Part shown: positions 25,407 to 33,714 of the stretch, piece by piece
How the letters are laid out: each line of letters opens with the position of its first letter
Numbering within the stretch: the stretch's first letter is position 1
Assembly: GCA_036383895.1 (NCBI GenBank)
Contig: DASVNK010000018.1
Location: 1-64,000 of the forward strand
From: DASVNK01 sp036383895
Lineage (GTDB): Bacteria > Verrucomicrobiota > Verrucomicrobiia > Limisphaerales > SXQI01
Length of the DNA: 64,000 bases
Direction: 5' to 3'
Translations under genes and position numbers: made by a program
Notes under the pieces: model-generated
The model's database searches: none
The model's input: the letters and a program-made list of their open reading frames with translations, nothing else
Told to the model about the DNA's origin: nothing

Positions 25407-25837
25407 TTGGTTGTTCCTCCGGGTTGCTGTACGAAAACGCTGATCTGCGGTTTCAGATTCGCGGCGTAGGCGGCTTGCACCACTTTGATGACGGTGTCGA
25501 AGGTGGCTTCTTTGTCGGAACGGATCGCGAGGGCGGCGTTGGTGCCCTGGGCGCCTCCGCGTTTGGTGAATTCCTCCTGCAGTTTCGTGAGGGTGACCGG
25601 GACGGTGTTCAGGTAGTAGTGCGGCTCCTGCTTTGCGACGGTCACGATCATGGTCTGATTGTTCTGGGTCGCGCCTTCTTTCGGAGTGCGGACTTCGGGC
25701 AGGCTGAGCTTCACCGCCGGGAATTGTTTGAAGGTGGTGGTGACCATGAGGAAGATGAGCAGCACGATCAAAATATCGATGAGCGATATGATGATGACCG
25801 CTGGCGCCTGGCGTTTTTTTCGGGTGAGGAAACGCAT
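25403..25837 (-). CDS. exbD: ExbD/TolR-type biopolymer transport protein
   Basis: A 144-residue inner-membrane protein. One helix at ~13-33 (PAVIIISLIDILIVLLIFLMVTTTF) carries the conserved Asp of ExbD/TolR that conducts protons; a periplasmic domain follows (AALAIRSDKEATFDTVIKVVQAA). With ExbB it forms the motor that powers TonB or Tol systems. It lies 1 bp after exbB and overlaps the dehydrogenase gene. Whether it serves TonB or Tol cannot be settled from sequence alone; the upstream TonB-like gene favours TonB. Confidence 0.9.
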   Translation of the reverse strand: MRFLTRKKRQAPAVIIISLIDILIVLLIFLMVTTTFKQFPAVKLSLPEVRTPKEGATQNNQTMIVTVAKQEPHYYLNTVPVTLTKLQEEFTKRGGAQGTNAALAIRSDKEATFDTVIKVVQAAYAANLKPQISVFVQQPGGTTK

Positions 25838-25838
25838 G

Positions 25839-26459
25839 TTAAGCGGCTACTTTATCGCGGTATTGGCAGCGGAGGAATTGATCGCAGAGCGCTTCCATTT
25901 CGACGGCGATGTTCTCAACCTTTTTGTTGTAGTAGCTCCAGGCGATGAGTGAAGGGATGGCGACAATGAGGCCCATGAGCGTGGTGTTGAGCGCGATGGA
26001 AATACCTTTGGCGAGAGCGGCGTTGTCGCTGACTCCCTGGCCCCCGAGAGTGGCGAAGAGATTGATCAGGCCGTGGAGGGTGCCGACCAGGCCGGTCAGT
26101 GGCGCGATCCCGACTATGATTTCCAGAATGACGAGGCCGCGTTCGAGTTGCATGACTTCATGGCGAGCGCGGGTTTCGACCGAATCAACGTTTTCCTGCT
26201 TCGGCCAATCGAGATGATCGCGGGCGGTCAATAGGACATTGCTCATGGGGGAAGGATTGGATTTGCAGACTCGCTCCACCAGAGCGGCGCCTTCGGATGG
26301 TTTGGAAGAGCAGCTATCGACAGCATTTTCCACTTCTTCTGGGATGACCTTCCTCCAGCGGAGAGCGAGGCCGCGCTCGATAATGAAGGCCGCGCCCACG
26401 ATCGACGTGAGCACCAGGAAATACATGACCGGGCCACCGGCGCGAAAGAACTCAAACAT
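25839..26459 (-). CDS. exbB: ExbB/TolQ/MotA-type proton channel protein
   Basis: A 206-residue protein with three membrane helices (~12-27, ~110-135, ~150-175). The family core LVILEIIVGIAPLTGLVGTLHGLINLF...AKGISIALNTTLMGLIVAIPSLIAWSYYNKKVE is intact, including the Thr of the third helix. It pairs with ExbD to convert proton flow into movement of TonB/TolA. It starts 2 bp after the TonB-like gene, so the three are one operon read toward lower coordinates. Confidence 0.92.
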   Translation of the reverse strand: MFEFFRAGGPVMYFLVLTSIVGAAFIIERGLALRWRKVIPEEVENAVDSCSSKPSEGAALVERVCKSNPSPMSNVLLTARDHLDWPKQENVDSVETRARHEVMQLERGLVILEIIVGIAPLTGLVGTLHGLINLFATLGGQGVSDNAALAKGISIALNTTLMGLIVAIPSLIAWSYYNKKVENIAVEMEALCDQFLRCQYRDKVAA

Positions 26460-26461
26460 AG

Positions 26462-27517
26462 TTATTGGTTGTAATAAAAAGTGAAACGAATCTCGCGGAA
26501 ATCGTTGTTAACGAGTCGGCGCATGTCGCTGGGAAATTTAGCGTAGGGAGCGGGATCGAGCACCGCGCGCTGGCAGGTCCAGGCGAGGTGTTCGCTGACA
26601 TCGGAATCGACCACGCGCATGGCGGTGATGCGACCGTCATAGTTCAAGCGGAATTCGAGGACGACTTTACCGGTATCGTTCGGGAGGGTGGGACGCTCTT
26701 CGAGAAGGCGGAACCAGCAGGTTTGGACCGCCTGGATGAAAGCCATGTCATAGGCGCCGAAAGGTGTTGCGCGGACGTCGAAGCCAACATCGAGACGCGC
26801 GCGGCGGGCGCCACCGTCGTTGCGCATCTTCTGGCCTTCGATGATTCCTTTTTGGGCTTTGGCTTCGGCGAGAGTGCGCGGGCGGCGTGGTTCCGGTTTT
26901 TGTTCTTCCTGGGCGGGCTGGGGACGTGGGGCGGCGCGAGCGATTAAAGTTTCGCCGGGTTGTTCTTCGCGGGTGGGGCGAACATCCTGTTCGATGACTT
27001 TGGGTTCCGGAGTTTTGGCTTCGATCTTGGGTTGCTCTTTTTGCGGCGGCCTGGGTTCCTGAGGGGCGGGTTGCAACGTGCGTGGATCGGGACGCAAGGT
27101 ATCGAAAGTTTTCGGAACTTTGTCCTGCTTGCCGTCGATTTTGGGGATGTCTTTGTCGGCGACAGTTGGGTTGGCGGCGACGGAGTTCTGGCTGGAGTAG
27201 AATTTCGTGTCTTTGGGCGGTTCTTTGACGGCGGCGGCGGGATCGACTTCGACGAAGACGAGCTGTGCTTCGGGCACCTGGTTCTGGAGCATGCGCTGGA
27301 TTTGCTCCTGCATTTGGCGTTCGGCTTTTTCGACTTCCTGTTCGAGGCGGGATTTATTGGGTTGAGGCAGGAGGGAATGTTTCCACCAGCCCGCGTGGCG
27401 GCCGACTTCAACGCCGGAAATGAGGAGAATGTGCGCCAGGACGGAAATGGCGAAAGCCCTGGCGACCGGACTGGCAACCAGCGCGCGAAAAGAAGATTCC
27501 GCTTTCGCCCTGAACAT
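26462..27517 (-). CDS. TonB-like envelope energy-transduction protein
   Basis: About 351 residues. One N-terminal helix (FAISVLAHILLISGVEVG) is followed by a coiled coil (EQEVEKAERQMQEQIQRMLQ), a long Pro/Lys/Glu-rich linker (residues ~90-240) and a C-terminal TonB_C-like domain (AFIQAVQTCWFRLLEERPTL...KVVLEFRLNYDGRITAMRVVDS). This is the layout of TonB/TolA: membrane anchor, periplasm-spanning linker, outer-membrane contact domain. ATG 27517 is preferred to TTG 27526. It leads the exbB-exbD-ldhA operon. The C-terminal domain is closer in feel to TonB than to TolA, but this is not certain. Confidence 0.78.
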   Translation of the reverse strand: MFRAKAESSFRALVASPVARAFAISVLAHILLISGVEVGRHAGWWKHSLLPQPNKSRLEQEVEKAERQMQEQIQRMLQNQVPEAQLVFVEVDPAAAVKEPPKDTKFYSSQNSVAANPTVADKDIPKIDGKQDKVPKTFDTLRPDPRTLQPAPQEPRPPQKEQPKIEAKTPEPKVIEQDVRPTREEQPGETLIARAAPRPQPAQEEQKPEPRRPRTLAEAKAQKGIIEGQKMRNDGGARRARLDVGFDVRATPFGAYDMAFIQAVQTCWFRLLEERPTLPNDTGKVVLEFRLNYDGRITAMRVVDSDVSEHLAWTCQRAVLDPAPYAKFPSDMRRLVNNDFREIRFTFYYNQ

Positions 27518-27698
27518 GCGCCGCAAGGATGCTATACCGTGAGGTTATGGGCAAACGGAACCTTGCTTTGCTAGAGCCTTGTCGCTGTGCGTCATAGACT
27601 GAGAAAGTCCCTGAGAACTGGATTCCGGGGGTTCGCAGGAGCGAACCGGCGAGGATTTAGGGTGTAAGGTTTGAGATTCGCGGCGAGGTTGAGGGTGC

Positions 27699-27869
27699 AT
27701 GAAAGCCACAAAGACCATTACCGCGTCGGCAGCTTTGGCAGCGCTCGCGATGGGTTGGTGGAAGCACCATCGAACCGTCGTGTGCTCGCGTGAAGCTGAG
27801 TTCGAGCAGAAATGCAATCAGGAGGCTCTCGACACATTTGAAGGCGAGGGCGGCCTGGTCTTGGCCTAA
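27699..27869 (+). CDS. Small hydrophobic-start protein (56 residues)
   Basis: An unrecognised 56-residue frame starting MKATKTITASAALAALAMGW and ending in an acidic tail (DTFEGEGGLVLA), with two Cys. The start resembles a short signal or membrane segment. GAGGG lies a few bases before the ATG, and an intrinsic terminator follows the stop codon within 12 bp. Together these make a real small gene likely. No homologue family is known to me. Confidence 0.5.
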   Translation: MKATKTITASAALAALAMGWWKHHRTVVCSREAEFEQKCNQEALDTFEGEGGLVLA

Positions 27870-27880
27870 ATGTTAACCTG

Positions 27881-27905
27881 GGGGTGCGGAGAGGCACCCC
27901 TGTTT
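27881..27905 (+). terminator. Hairpin terminator after the small gene
   Basis: GGGGTGC (27881-27887) pairs with GCACCCC (27894-27900) around a six-base loop, followed by TGTTTC. It is weak in T residues but well placed after the small gene and before nif3. Confidence 0.6.
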
Positions 27906-27953
27906 CATGTACGTTTCTGGACTTGAACGTGGCGAATGGGTTAACTGCGAGCC

Positions 27954-28721
27954 ATGCCGCAGCGAGAGGTGTCGCTTCAAAAATTGGTCGCATATTGCGA
28001 GAAGATTCTTCGGACGAGTGAGTTCACAGATTATCCCGGCGCGGTGAATGGATTACAGGTGGAGAACAGCGGCACGGTGACGAAGATTGCCGCGACGGTG
28101 GATGCTTCGGCGGCGACAATTCAGAAGGCGGTGGAGGCTGGGGCCGATTTGTTGATTGTGCATCATGGTTTGTTTTGGGGGCCGAGCCATCCGTGGACGG
28201 GGAAACGGTATGCGATGCTGAAGCTGCTGCTGGAGAATAATTTGGCGATTTACAGTTCGCACTTGCCGCTGGATGCGCATCCGGAACTTGGAAACAACGC
28301 GCAGTTGGCGGCGGCGTTAGGATTGAAGAATGCGAAGCCGTTTTTCTTTGATAAGAATCAATCGATTGGGCTGCAGTTCAACACTTCAATGACCCGTGAT
28401 GATTTAAGGAGTCGATTAGAGAAGGTGCTCGGCTCGGCGGTTAAGGTGATTCCAGGTGGACCGGAGAAGATTCGGAAGGTTGGAATTGTGACCGGTGGGG
28501 CGGGAGATGAGTTAAAGAAAGCGCATGCAGAGGGGGTGGATTCGTTCATTACGGGCGAAGGGCGACATTGGACGTATGTACTCGCGGAGGAACTTGGGTT
28601 GAACGTTTTTTACGGCGGGCATTACGCGACGGAGACGTTCGGGGTGAAGGCGCTGGCAGAGCATTTGTCGCGGAAGTTTGGTGTGCCCTGGGTGTTTATT
28701 GATTATCCAACGGGGCTGTGA
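27954..28721 (+). CDS. Nif3-like dinuclear metal centre protein
   Basis: A 255-residue protein of the NIF3/YbgI/GTP cyclohydrolase-I-like family. Metal-ligand motifs are visible: VHHGLFWG (~62-70), SSHLPLDAHP (~103), and GEGRHWTY...GGHYATETFG near the C-terminus. The fold assembles as hexamers with a two-metal centre; the substrate is unknown, and the GTP cyclohydrolase link is disputed. It is the first of three same-strand genes ending with DUF486. Confidence 0.88.
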   Translation: MPQREVSLQKLVAYCEKILRTSEFTDYPGAVNGLQVENSGTVTKIAATVDASAATIQKAVEAGADLLIVHHGLFWGPSHPWTGKRYAMLKLLLENNLAIYSSHLPLDAHPELGNNAQLAAALGLKNAKPFFFDKNQSIGLQFNTSMTRDDLRSRLEKVLGSAVKVIPGGPEKIRKVGIVTGGAGDELKKAHAEGVDSFITGEGRHWTYVLAEELGLNVFYGGHYATETFGVKALAEHLSRKFGVPWVFIDYPTGL

Positions 28722-28787
28722 GGAGGGCATGAGTTCTCCAACTGAAATTGTTTTGCTAAATCGGCTTTGCGGTTAATTTCCGCGCGG

Positions 28788-29579
28788 ATGTTGGCGAAGA
28801 GAGTTATTCCTTGTTTGGATGTGCATGCGGGTCAGGTGACGCGCGGAGTGCAGTTCGGCAAAGCGGAGGCCGGCGAGTTGCGGAATGTTGGTGACCCAGT
28901 GGAGTTGGCGATCCGGTATGACGAGCAGGGCGCGGACGAAATGGTTTTCTTTGATATTACCGCGAGCGCGCATGGGCGCGGGACGATGGTGGATGTGATC
29001 GAGCGCGTGGCAGATCGTTGTTTCATGCCGTTGACGGTGGGCGGCGGGATTCGGACGGTGGTGGATATGGGGGTGATGTTGAAAGCGGGAGCGGACAAAA
29101 TTTCGATTAACTCATCGGCGCTGGCTACTCCCGAATTGATTACGCACGGAGCTGAGAAATTTGGGAGCCAGTGCATCGTTGTTTCGATCGATGCGAAGCG
29201 GGTCGCGCCGGATCGGTGGGAAGTGTTCGCCCAGGGTGGACGGAAGCCGACTGGATTGGAAGCAGTGGAATGGGCAAAACGCGCGGTGCATCTCGGTGCG
29301 GGGGAAATTGTGCTGAACAGCATTGATGCGGATGGAACGAAGGCCGGATTTGATTTGGAGATTACGCGGCGAGTGAGTGAATCGGTGCATGTGCCGGTAG
29401 TCGCGAGCGGCGGCGCGGGGAAGTTGGAGCATATGGCGGAAGTGTTGCTGGCGGGGAAAGCCGACGCGGTTCTCGCGGCGAGCATTTTTCATTTTGGGGA
29501 GTTCACAGTGGGGCAGGTTAAGGAGTATCTGAAGGGTCGCGGGATCGCGGTGCGGCTGGAGAAGCAACAAACGGTTTGA
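28788..29579 (+). CDS. hisF: Imidazole glycerol phosphate synthase cyclase subunit HisF
   Basis: A 263-residue TIM barrel that closes the imidazole ring in histidine synthesis with ammonia from HisH. Conserved blocks are MLAKRVIPCLDVHAGQV (catalytic Asp), FFDITASAHGR, TVGGGIRTV, KISINSSAL, VVSIDAKRV (second catalytic Asp), VLNSIDADGTKAGFD and PVVASGGAG. ATG 28788 gives the family's usual start; a longer frame from 28767 is unlikely. The gene is separated from hisH and other his genes, which are not in the window. Confidence 0.96.
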   Translation: MLAKRVIPCLDVHAGQVTRGVQFGKAEAGELRNVGDPVELAIRYDEQGADEMVFFDITASAHGRGTMVDVIERVADRCFMPLTVGGGIRTVVDMGVMLKAGADKISINSSALATPELITHGAEKFGSQCIVVSIDAKRVAPDRWEVFAQGGRKPTGLEAVEWAKRAVHLGAGEIVLNSIDADGTKAGFDLEITRRVSESVHVPVVASGGAGKLEHMAEVLLAGKADAVLAASIFHFGEFTVGQVKEYLKGRGIAVRLEKQQTV

Positions 29580-29589
29580 TCAATCTAAC

Positions 29590-29949
29590 GTGGAAACTTT
29601 GGCTCATTCGAAGTGGCTGCCGATCGTGCTGCTTTGCACGTCGAACATTTTCATGACGTTCGCCTGGTACGGACACTTGAAGTTTAAAGGGGCGCCGCTG
29701 TGGATAGTAATTCTAGCGAGCTGGGGAATTGCCTTTTTTGAGTATTTGCTGATGGTGCCTGCGAATCGGTGGGGGAATTACAATTATAGCGCCACGGAAC
29801 TGAAGATCATTCAGGAGGTGATCACGCTGACGGTGTTTGCGGCGTTTGCGATTGTTTATCTTGGCGAACGCATTCGCTGGAACCATTTCGCGGCGTTCCT
29901 CTGCATTTTGGCGGCGGTGGCGTTTACTTTCTTGCCCAAGTCCAATTAG
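29590..29949 (+). CDS. DUF486 small multidrug-like membrane protein
   Basis: A 119-residue protein with four membrane helices. It has the DUF486 core LLCTSNIFMTFAWYGHLKFK...WIVILASWGIAFFEYLLMVPANRWG...LKIIQEVITLTVF. The family belongs to the DMT/small multidrug-resistance fold superfamily; transport substrate is unknown. The start is GTG 29590, 10 bp after hisF, so co-transcription is likely. Confidence 0.88.
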   Translation: METLAHSKWLPIVLLCTSNIFMTFAWYGHLKFKGAPLWIVILASWGIAFFEYLLMVPANRWGNYNYSATELKIIQEVITLTVFAAFAIVYLGERIRWNHFAAFLCILAAVAFTFLPKSN

Positions 29950-30001
29950 GACAATGCAAACGGCGCTTTTCAGTTTTCATGGCTTCTGCCATACAAAAGT
30001 C

Positions 30002-30865
30002 ATGATCCCGTTCCGCCGAAAAGCGAGTCGCCGCCAGGGTTTCACTCTGATTGAGTTGCTCGTCGTTATTGCGATCATTGCGATTCTCGCCAGTCTGCTC
30101 CTGCCGTCATTAGCCAAAGCCAAAGACAAAGGACAAGGCGCGGCCTGTTTGAGTAACACCAAGCAGATCGGCATCGCGATTGTGATGTATGCGGACGACA
30201 ACAGTGATGCGTTTCCAAATCGTTGGTGGGCTGGAGGGCCGTATCGGAACGAACGGGGTCGCACATGCGGCGGAGAATGGCTGCGGACACCAGCCAGCCA
30301 AATGTCGAATTACCTGGCTTCACCGAGCGTTTGGGTCTGCCCGAAAAAACGCCGGGGCCTCACGTATAAGACCGAGCCGGGCAATTTCAACCCGCGCATT
30401 ACTGGTTTTCTTTCGTATGGATTTAATTACCTAGGTGTTTTCGGTGGTGATCCGGCGAATCCGAAGGTTTTCAAAGCGAGCGGAGTGCAGCGCCCAACAG
30501 ACATGATCGCGGTCACGGAAGTGAATGGAACGGATAACCCGAGTGAGATCGGCGGAGGGATCGGCAATGAAAAGGCCGACGCTGCGTGGCTGGACGGCTA
30601 TTGGGCCGGCGGATCGTTTCCGAACCAAACCGCGCCGCGCGGCAACCAGAATTTTCGTTTTCAGTCGCAGATGAAGAAGCACAACAAGCGCGTGAACATC
30701 GTTTACGTGGATGGCCATGCCGCGGGGGCAAAGCCGAGCCAGCTTATTTGGGGTCAGTGGTACGGCGTTTTCAGCGGCACCGGGATTATTCCTAACAGCG
30801 CCAACAAACGGTGGGATGGCCCCGTGAGCAACGCGGCACTCGATGCTTCGGAGATCGCGCCGTAA
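30002..30865 (+). CDS. Prepilin-type (PulG-like) secreted protein
   Basis: A 287-residue protein. It has the type IV pilin cleavage/methylation signal RRQGFTLIELLVVIAIIAILASLL (processing between G and F), then a globular part and the C-terminal NIVYVDGHAAGAKP box. This H-X-D-G pattern is the hallmark of the large prepilin-like families of Verrucomicrobiota, Planctomycetota and Lentisphaerota. The numbers of such proteins in those phyla exceed any pilus need; the role is unknown, probably surface or secretion related. ATG 30002 follows a short distance upstream of the signal; ATG 29954 is in frame but less natural. Confidence 0.88.
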   Translation: MIPFRRKASRRQGFTLIELLVVIAIIAILASLLLPSLAKAKDKGQGAACLSNTKQIGIAIVMYADDNSDAFPNRWWAGGPYRNERGRTCGGEWLRTPASQMSNYLASPSVWVCPKKRRGLTYKTEPGNFNPRITGFLSYGFNYLGVFGGDPANPKVFKASGVQRPTDMIAVTEVNGTDNPSEIGGGIGNEKADAAWLDGYWAGGSFPNQTAPRGNQNFRFQSQMKKHNKRVNIVYVDGHAAGAKPSQLIWGQWYGVFSGTGIIPNSANKRWDGPVSNAALDASEIAP

Positions 30866-31064
30866 CAGTCGTCTACCTCAGGACAAATCGCGGGCGATCA
30901 AGGGGAGCGGCAATTCCACCGGTCCTGTAGCGCAGCCGTACCGGCGTATTCGCGAAGCGCACAAGTTCTGATTCGTAGTGACTTCGAGTTATGGCTCTGT
31001 CTCGGTGCGACGCTGACCCTCACCTCAATCCCCACCTAAAACTACTAACAGAGCAATATTGCTG

Positions 31065-31094
31065 TTGACAGATTAGTCTCCACCCTGCTAGATT
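31065..31094 (+). promoter_or_regulatory. Sigma-70-like promoter
   Basis: TTGACA (31065-31070), an 18-bp spacer and TAGATT (31089-31094). The expected start point is near 31101, upstream of an 11-bp tandem array and then apbE. The transcript leader would therefore be about 500 nt and carry the array. Confidence 0.6.
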
Positions 31095-31316
31095 CTACCT
31101 ATGATCACGAACAACCATTCGTGGTCACTCGGCTCGTGCCCGAACAAAAGCCTCGACCTCGAGTCTCCTGTTCGCCCACGCCAAAGTGACCACCTCCTCA
31201 TTGCAGACAAAGTTGCACTATATCGTGTAACTGCGTCACCGCACTTCTATGTACAAGTCGCTCAAAAAACCTCCGTGCTCTCTGTGCCTCCCCTTGTGTG
31301 CTTTGTTCTCCTCCGA

Positions 31317-31437
31317 ACACCCGGCACACACCCGGCACACACCCGGCACACACCCGGCACACACACAGCTCACACACAGCTCACACACAACTCACACACA
31401 ACTCACACACAACTCACACACAACGCACGCACAGCTT
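31317..31437 (+). repeat. 11-bp tandem repeat array A
   Basis: Eleven consecutive 11-bp units: four ACACCCGGCAC, two ACACACAGCTC, three ACACACAACTC and two degenerate. The unit length is one DNA helical turn and is not a multiple of three, so all frames stay open without implying a protein. About 30 bp downstream the sequence TTATGAACACAAAAAACACA resembles the flank of the second array at 50860-50958, which has the same units in reverse orientation. Confidence 0.85.
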
Positions 31438-31616
31438 ACTCACCGACATGCAACTGGCCCGCAACGTCTTATGAACTTATGAACACAAAAAACACACAAT
31501 TAACTCTTCACGCGAGGGAAGACGCTGGGTTGAGCGAGGGTTTTTCGGCAGGAATTTCGCGGTTGCATCGAATTCGCACCGCATCGAATCGCCTTAGTTG
31601 CTGTATACTGCAGTTT

Positions 31617-32663
31617 GTGATTTTCTCACAACTTCGAAGTTTCAGCCGGCTTGCTGCTCTCGCTTTTCTTTTGCTCTTCAGTGGCTGCCGTTCGGTCGAT
31701 CGAAGCGAAACTGAGCTTCAACGCTTCGCATACGAACAGCCGCAGATGGGAGTTCCGTTTCGCGTCGTTCTCTATGCGGAAGATGAAGCGCAGGCGGAAG
31801 CGGCGGCGACGGCGGCGTTTGCGCGGATTGCGGAGTTGAACGCGATCATGAGCGATTACGAGACGGATAGTGAGTTGAGTGAGCTGTCGAGAAGTTCGGA
31901 GCAACGGTCGCCGGAGGTGCAATTGAGCGAGGATCTGTGGAAGGTGCTGGAGCGTTCGCAAGAACTTGCCTACGCAACCGAGGGTGCGTTCGACATCACC
32001 GCAGGGCCATGCGTCGCGCTGTGGCGGAAAGCGCGGCGCGAGCAGGAGTTTCCGGACGCGGCACGATTGGAGACGGCGCTGGGGAAGGTGGGTTATCGGA
32101 ATTTGGTTCTTAATCCGAAAAACAAATCTGCAAAGCTGTTGCGATTCGGAATGCGCTTGGATCTGGGTGCAATAGCGAAGGGTTATGCGGCAGATGAAGC
32201 GTTGCGCGTTCTGCGTAAGCGAGGAATTGAGCGCGCATTAGTGGCGGCGAGTGGTGATCTGGCCTTGGGCCATCCTCCTCCGGGTGAACCGGGCTGGCGG
32301 GTGGAACTGATCGGTTATGACGGAGTTGGTGGTGCGCCGACGAATTATGTGCGACTGGCGAATTGCGGAGTGGCGACGTCGGGCGATTTATTCCAGCGAG
32401 TGGAACTGAACGGAGTACGTTATTCGCATATCGTCAATCCGTTCACTTGCATTGGCATGACGAATCATGCGCTCGCAACGGTTGTCGCGAAGGACTGCAT
32501 GACTGCCGATAGCTTGGCAACGGCGATGACGATTGTGGAAGAAAACCTCGGGCAAACGCTAGCAGACAAACGAAAAGCGGCGGTACGGGTGGTTCGTCTG
32601 GTAAAGGAAATGCCGGCGATTTGGAGCAATGCGCGCTTCGAGCGCCTCATTCGCGAGAACTGA
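31617..32663 (+). CDS. apbE: ApbE-type FAD:protein FMN transferase, lipoprotein
   Basis: About 348 residues. The enzyme moves FMN from FAD onto a Thr of target proteins such as Na+-pumping NADH dehydrogenase and Rnf subunits. A lipoprotein signal with lipobox LFSGC follows GTG 31617. The ApbE core reads MGVPFRVVLYAEDEAQAEAA, IMSDYETDSELSEL, GAFDITAGPCVALWR, RLDLGAIAKGYAADEAL, ASGDLALGHPP and YSHIVNPFTCIG, all as in the family. An open frame extends up to 31101 through the repeat array, but this leader has no homology feel and would bury the signal peptide. No partner flavoprotein is adjacent. Confidence 0.88.
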   Translation: MIFSQLRSFSRLAALAFLLLFSGCRSVDRSETELQRFAYEQPQMGVPFRVVLYAEDEAQAEAAATAAFARIAELNAIMSDYETDSELSELSRSSEQRSPEVQLSEDLWKVLERSQELAYATEGAFDITAGPCVALWRKARREQEFPDAARLETALGKVGYRNLVLNPKNKSAKLLRFGMRLDLGAIAKGYAADEALRVLRKRGIERALVAASGDLALGHPPPGEPGWRVELIGYDGVGGAPTNYVRLANCGVATSGDLFQRVELNGVRYSHIVNPFTCIGMTNHALATVVAKDCMTADSLATAMTIVEENLGQTLADKRKAAVRVVRLVKEMPAIWSNARFERLIREN

Positions 32664-33665
32664 TCAGTGGAGATATTTCAGCGTGTCGCGCTGGAGCTTT
32701 TCCCATTGGAAAGCGGGTCCTGGGTCTGCCTTGTTGGATTGGATGTGGAAATGTCCGATCAAGCCGCGATGAGTATTCAGGTGGTCGTCGGTAAGCTTGG
32801 ACCGAATCAAATTACCGGAACTGTCTTTCGGGTATTCCAAGGCGAGTTTGGGAAAGATGTGAGAGAGCGAGGCGGTGAGTTTCGCGAGTGCTTCGTATTG
32901 TTCAGCGGTGAGGTCGTACTGACGAAGTTGCTGGCCCTGAATTTCGCCGGCAACCGGATCGTTTCGGATCGGACGAGCTACAAAGTTTGGACTCCGGATT
33001 CCGGTCGGCTGAAGCGCCGCGGGAATATCGACGTAGGTGCGACCTTCTTGGTCCTTTTTATACCAGCGATTCAGGGGCGCTTCGTTGCGATAGGCTCCGA
33101 TATTGGCAATTTCGATCCCGATCGATCGGGTGTTCGCCGTAGAGGCGTGCCAGGCCCGTTCCTTCAGGTCCAGCGTTTGGTAAATCGTGCCATCGAGATC
33201 GAGCATGAAGTGAACGCTTAAACAGCGGTAATCGTGCAGGATTTTGAAACATTGGCGGCTTGTTCCGGCGGCATCGTAATGGATGACGAATTGATCGACG
33301 GCTTCCTGTAACCGCAGCAAGTCCCATCCGCCGCCTCGAACTTCCTCGCGTTCGAGCCACGTGAGACCTGTCGCGCGCAGACCGTAACGATTCGGCGTGG
33401 TGAGTTCCTTGTTTGCTGCAGCGGACTCGTCCCAATCTGATTTGCTGAACGGTGCGAAACGGCGTTCAACCCGGTAAGCGTCGTAACCACCAGGATCAAG
33501 CCACAAGACGACCGGTGTGCCGGTGTGAAAGAACTGTCCGGCAACCACGATCTCGTCTCCGGAGCGCGGTGCGTGTGTTCCTGGAATTGACTTTGGGGTG
33601 TGCGAACACGCCGTCAGCAGAAGCACACACGGAAGTATTGCAACTAATTTGCTCATCTCCTTCAC
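32664..33665 (-). CDS. Lipoprotein N-acetylmuramoyl-L-alanine amidase (Amidase_2)
   Basis: A 333-residue lipoprotein (lipobox LLTAC) with an AmpD/PGRP-type zinc amidase domain. Zinc ligands fit FVIHYDAAGTS (~136), HAST (~178) and the conserved Y/W region SIGIEIANIG (~185-195); the C-terminal part has THRGLIGHFHIQSNKADPGPAF, which holds the third ligand block (H...D.GP.F) typical of Amidase_2. It would cut the muramoyl-peptide bond. The N-terminal ~120 residues are not recognised. GTG 33665 and ATG 33656 are both possible starts. It converges with apbE with no gap. Confidence 0.8.
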   Translation of the reverse strand: MKEMSKLVAILPCVLLLTACSHTPKSIPGTHAPRSGDEIVVAGQFFHTGTPVVLWLDPGGYDAYRVERRFAPFSKSDWDESAAANKELTTPNRYGLRATGLTWLEREEVRGGGWDLLRLQEAVDQFVIHYDAAGTSRQCFKILHDYRCLSVHFMLDLDGTIYQTLDLKERAWHASTANTRSIGIEIANIGAYRNEAPLNRWYKKDQEGRTYVDIPAALQPTGIRSPNFVARPIRNDPVAGEIQGQQLRQYDLTAEQYEALAKLTASLSHIFPKLALEYPKDSSGNLIRSKLTDDHLNTHRGLIGHFHIQSNKADPGPAFQWEKLQRDTLKYLH

Positions 33666-33714
33666 TGCGGTTGAGTGTTAAATTATCCGCGATGAGTTGC
33701 AAGGAGGGGACGAA

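Noticed and set aside
31317..31437. CRISPR array
   Set aside because: Units are 11 bp and contiguous, with no spacers, and no cas genes are in the window.
31101..31616. Upstream extension of ApbE through the 11-bp array
   Set aside because: The extension reads His/Thr-rich repeat translation and would put 172 residues before a clear lipoprotein signal. The array has a non-triplet period, so openness is not evidence of coding.
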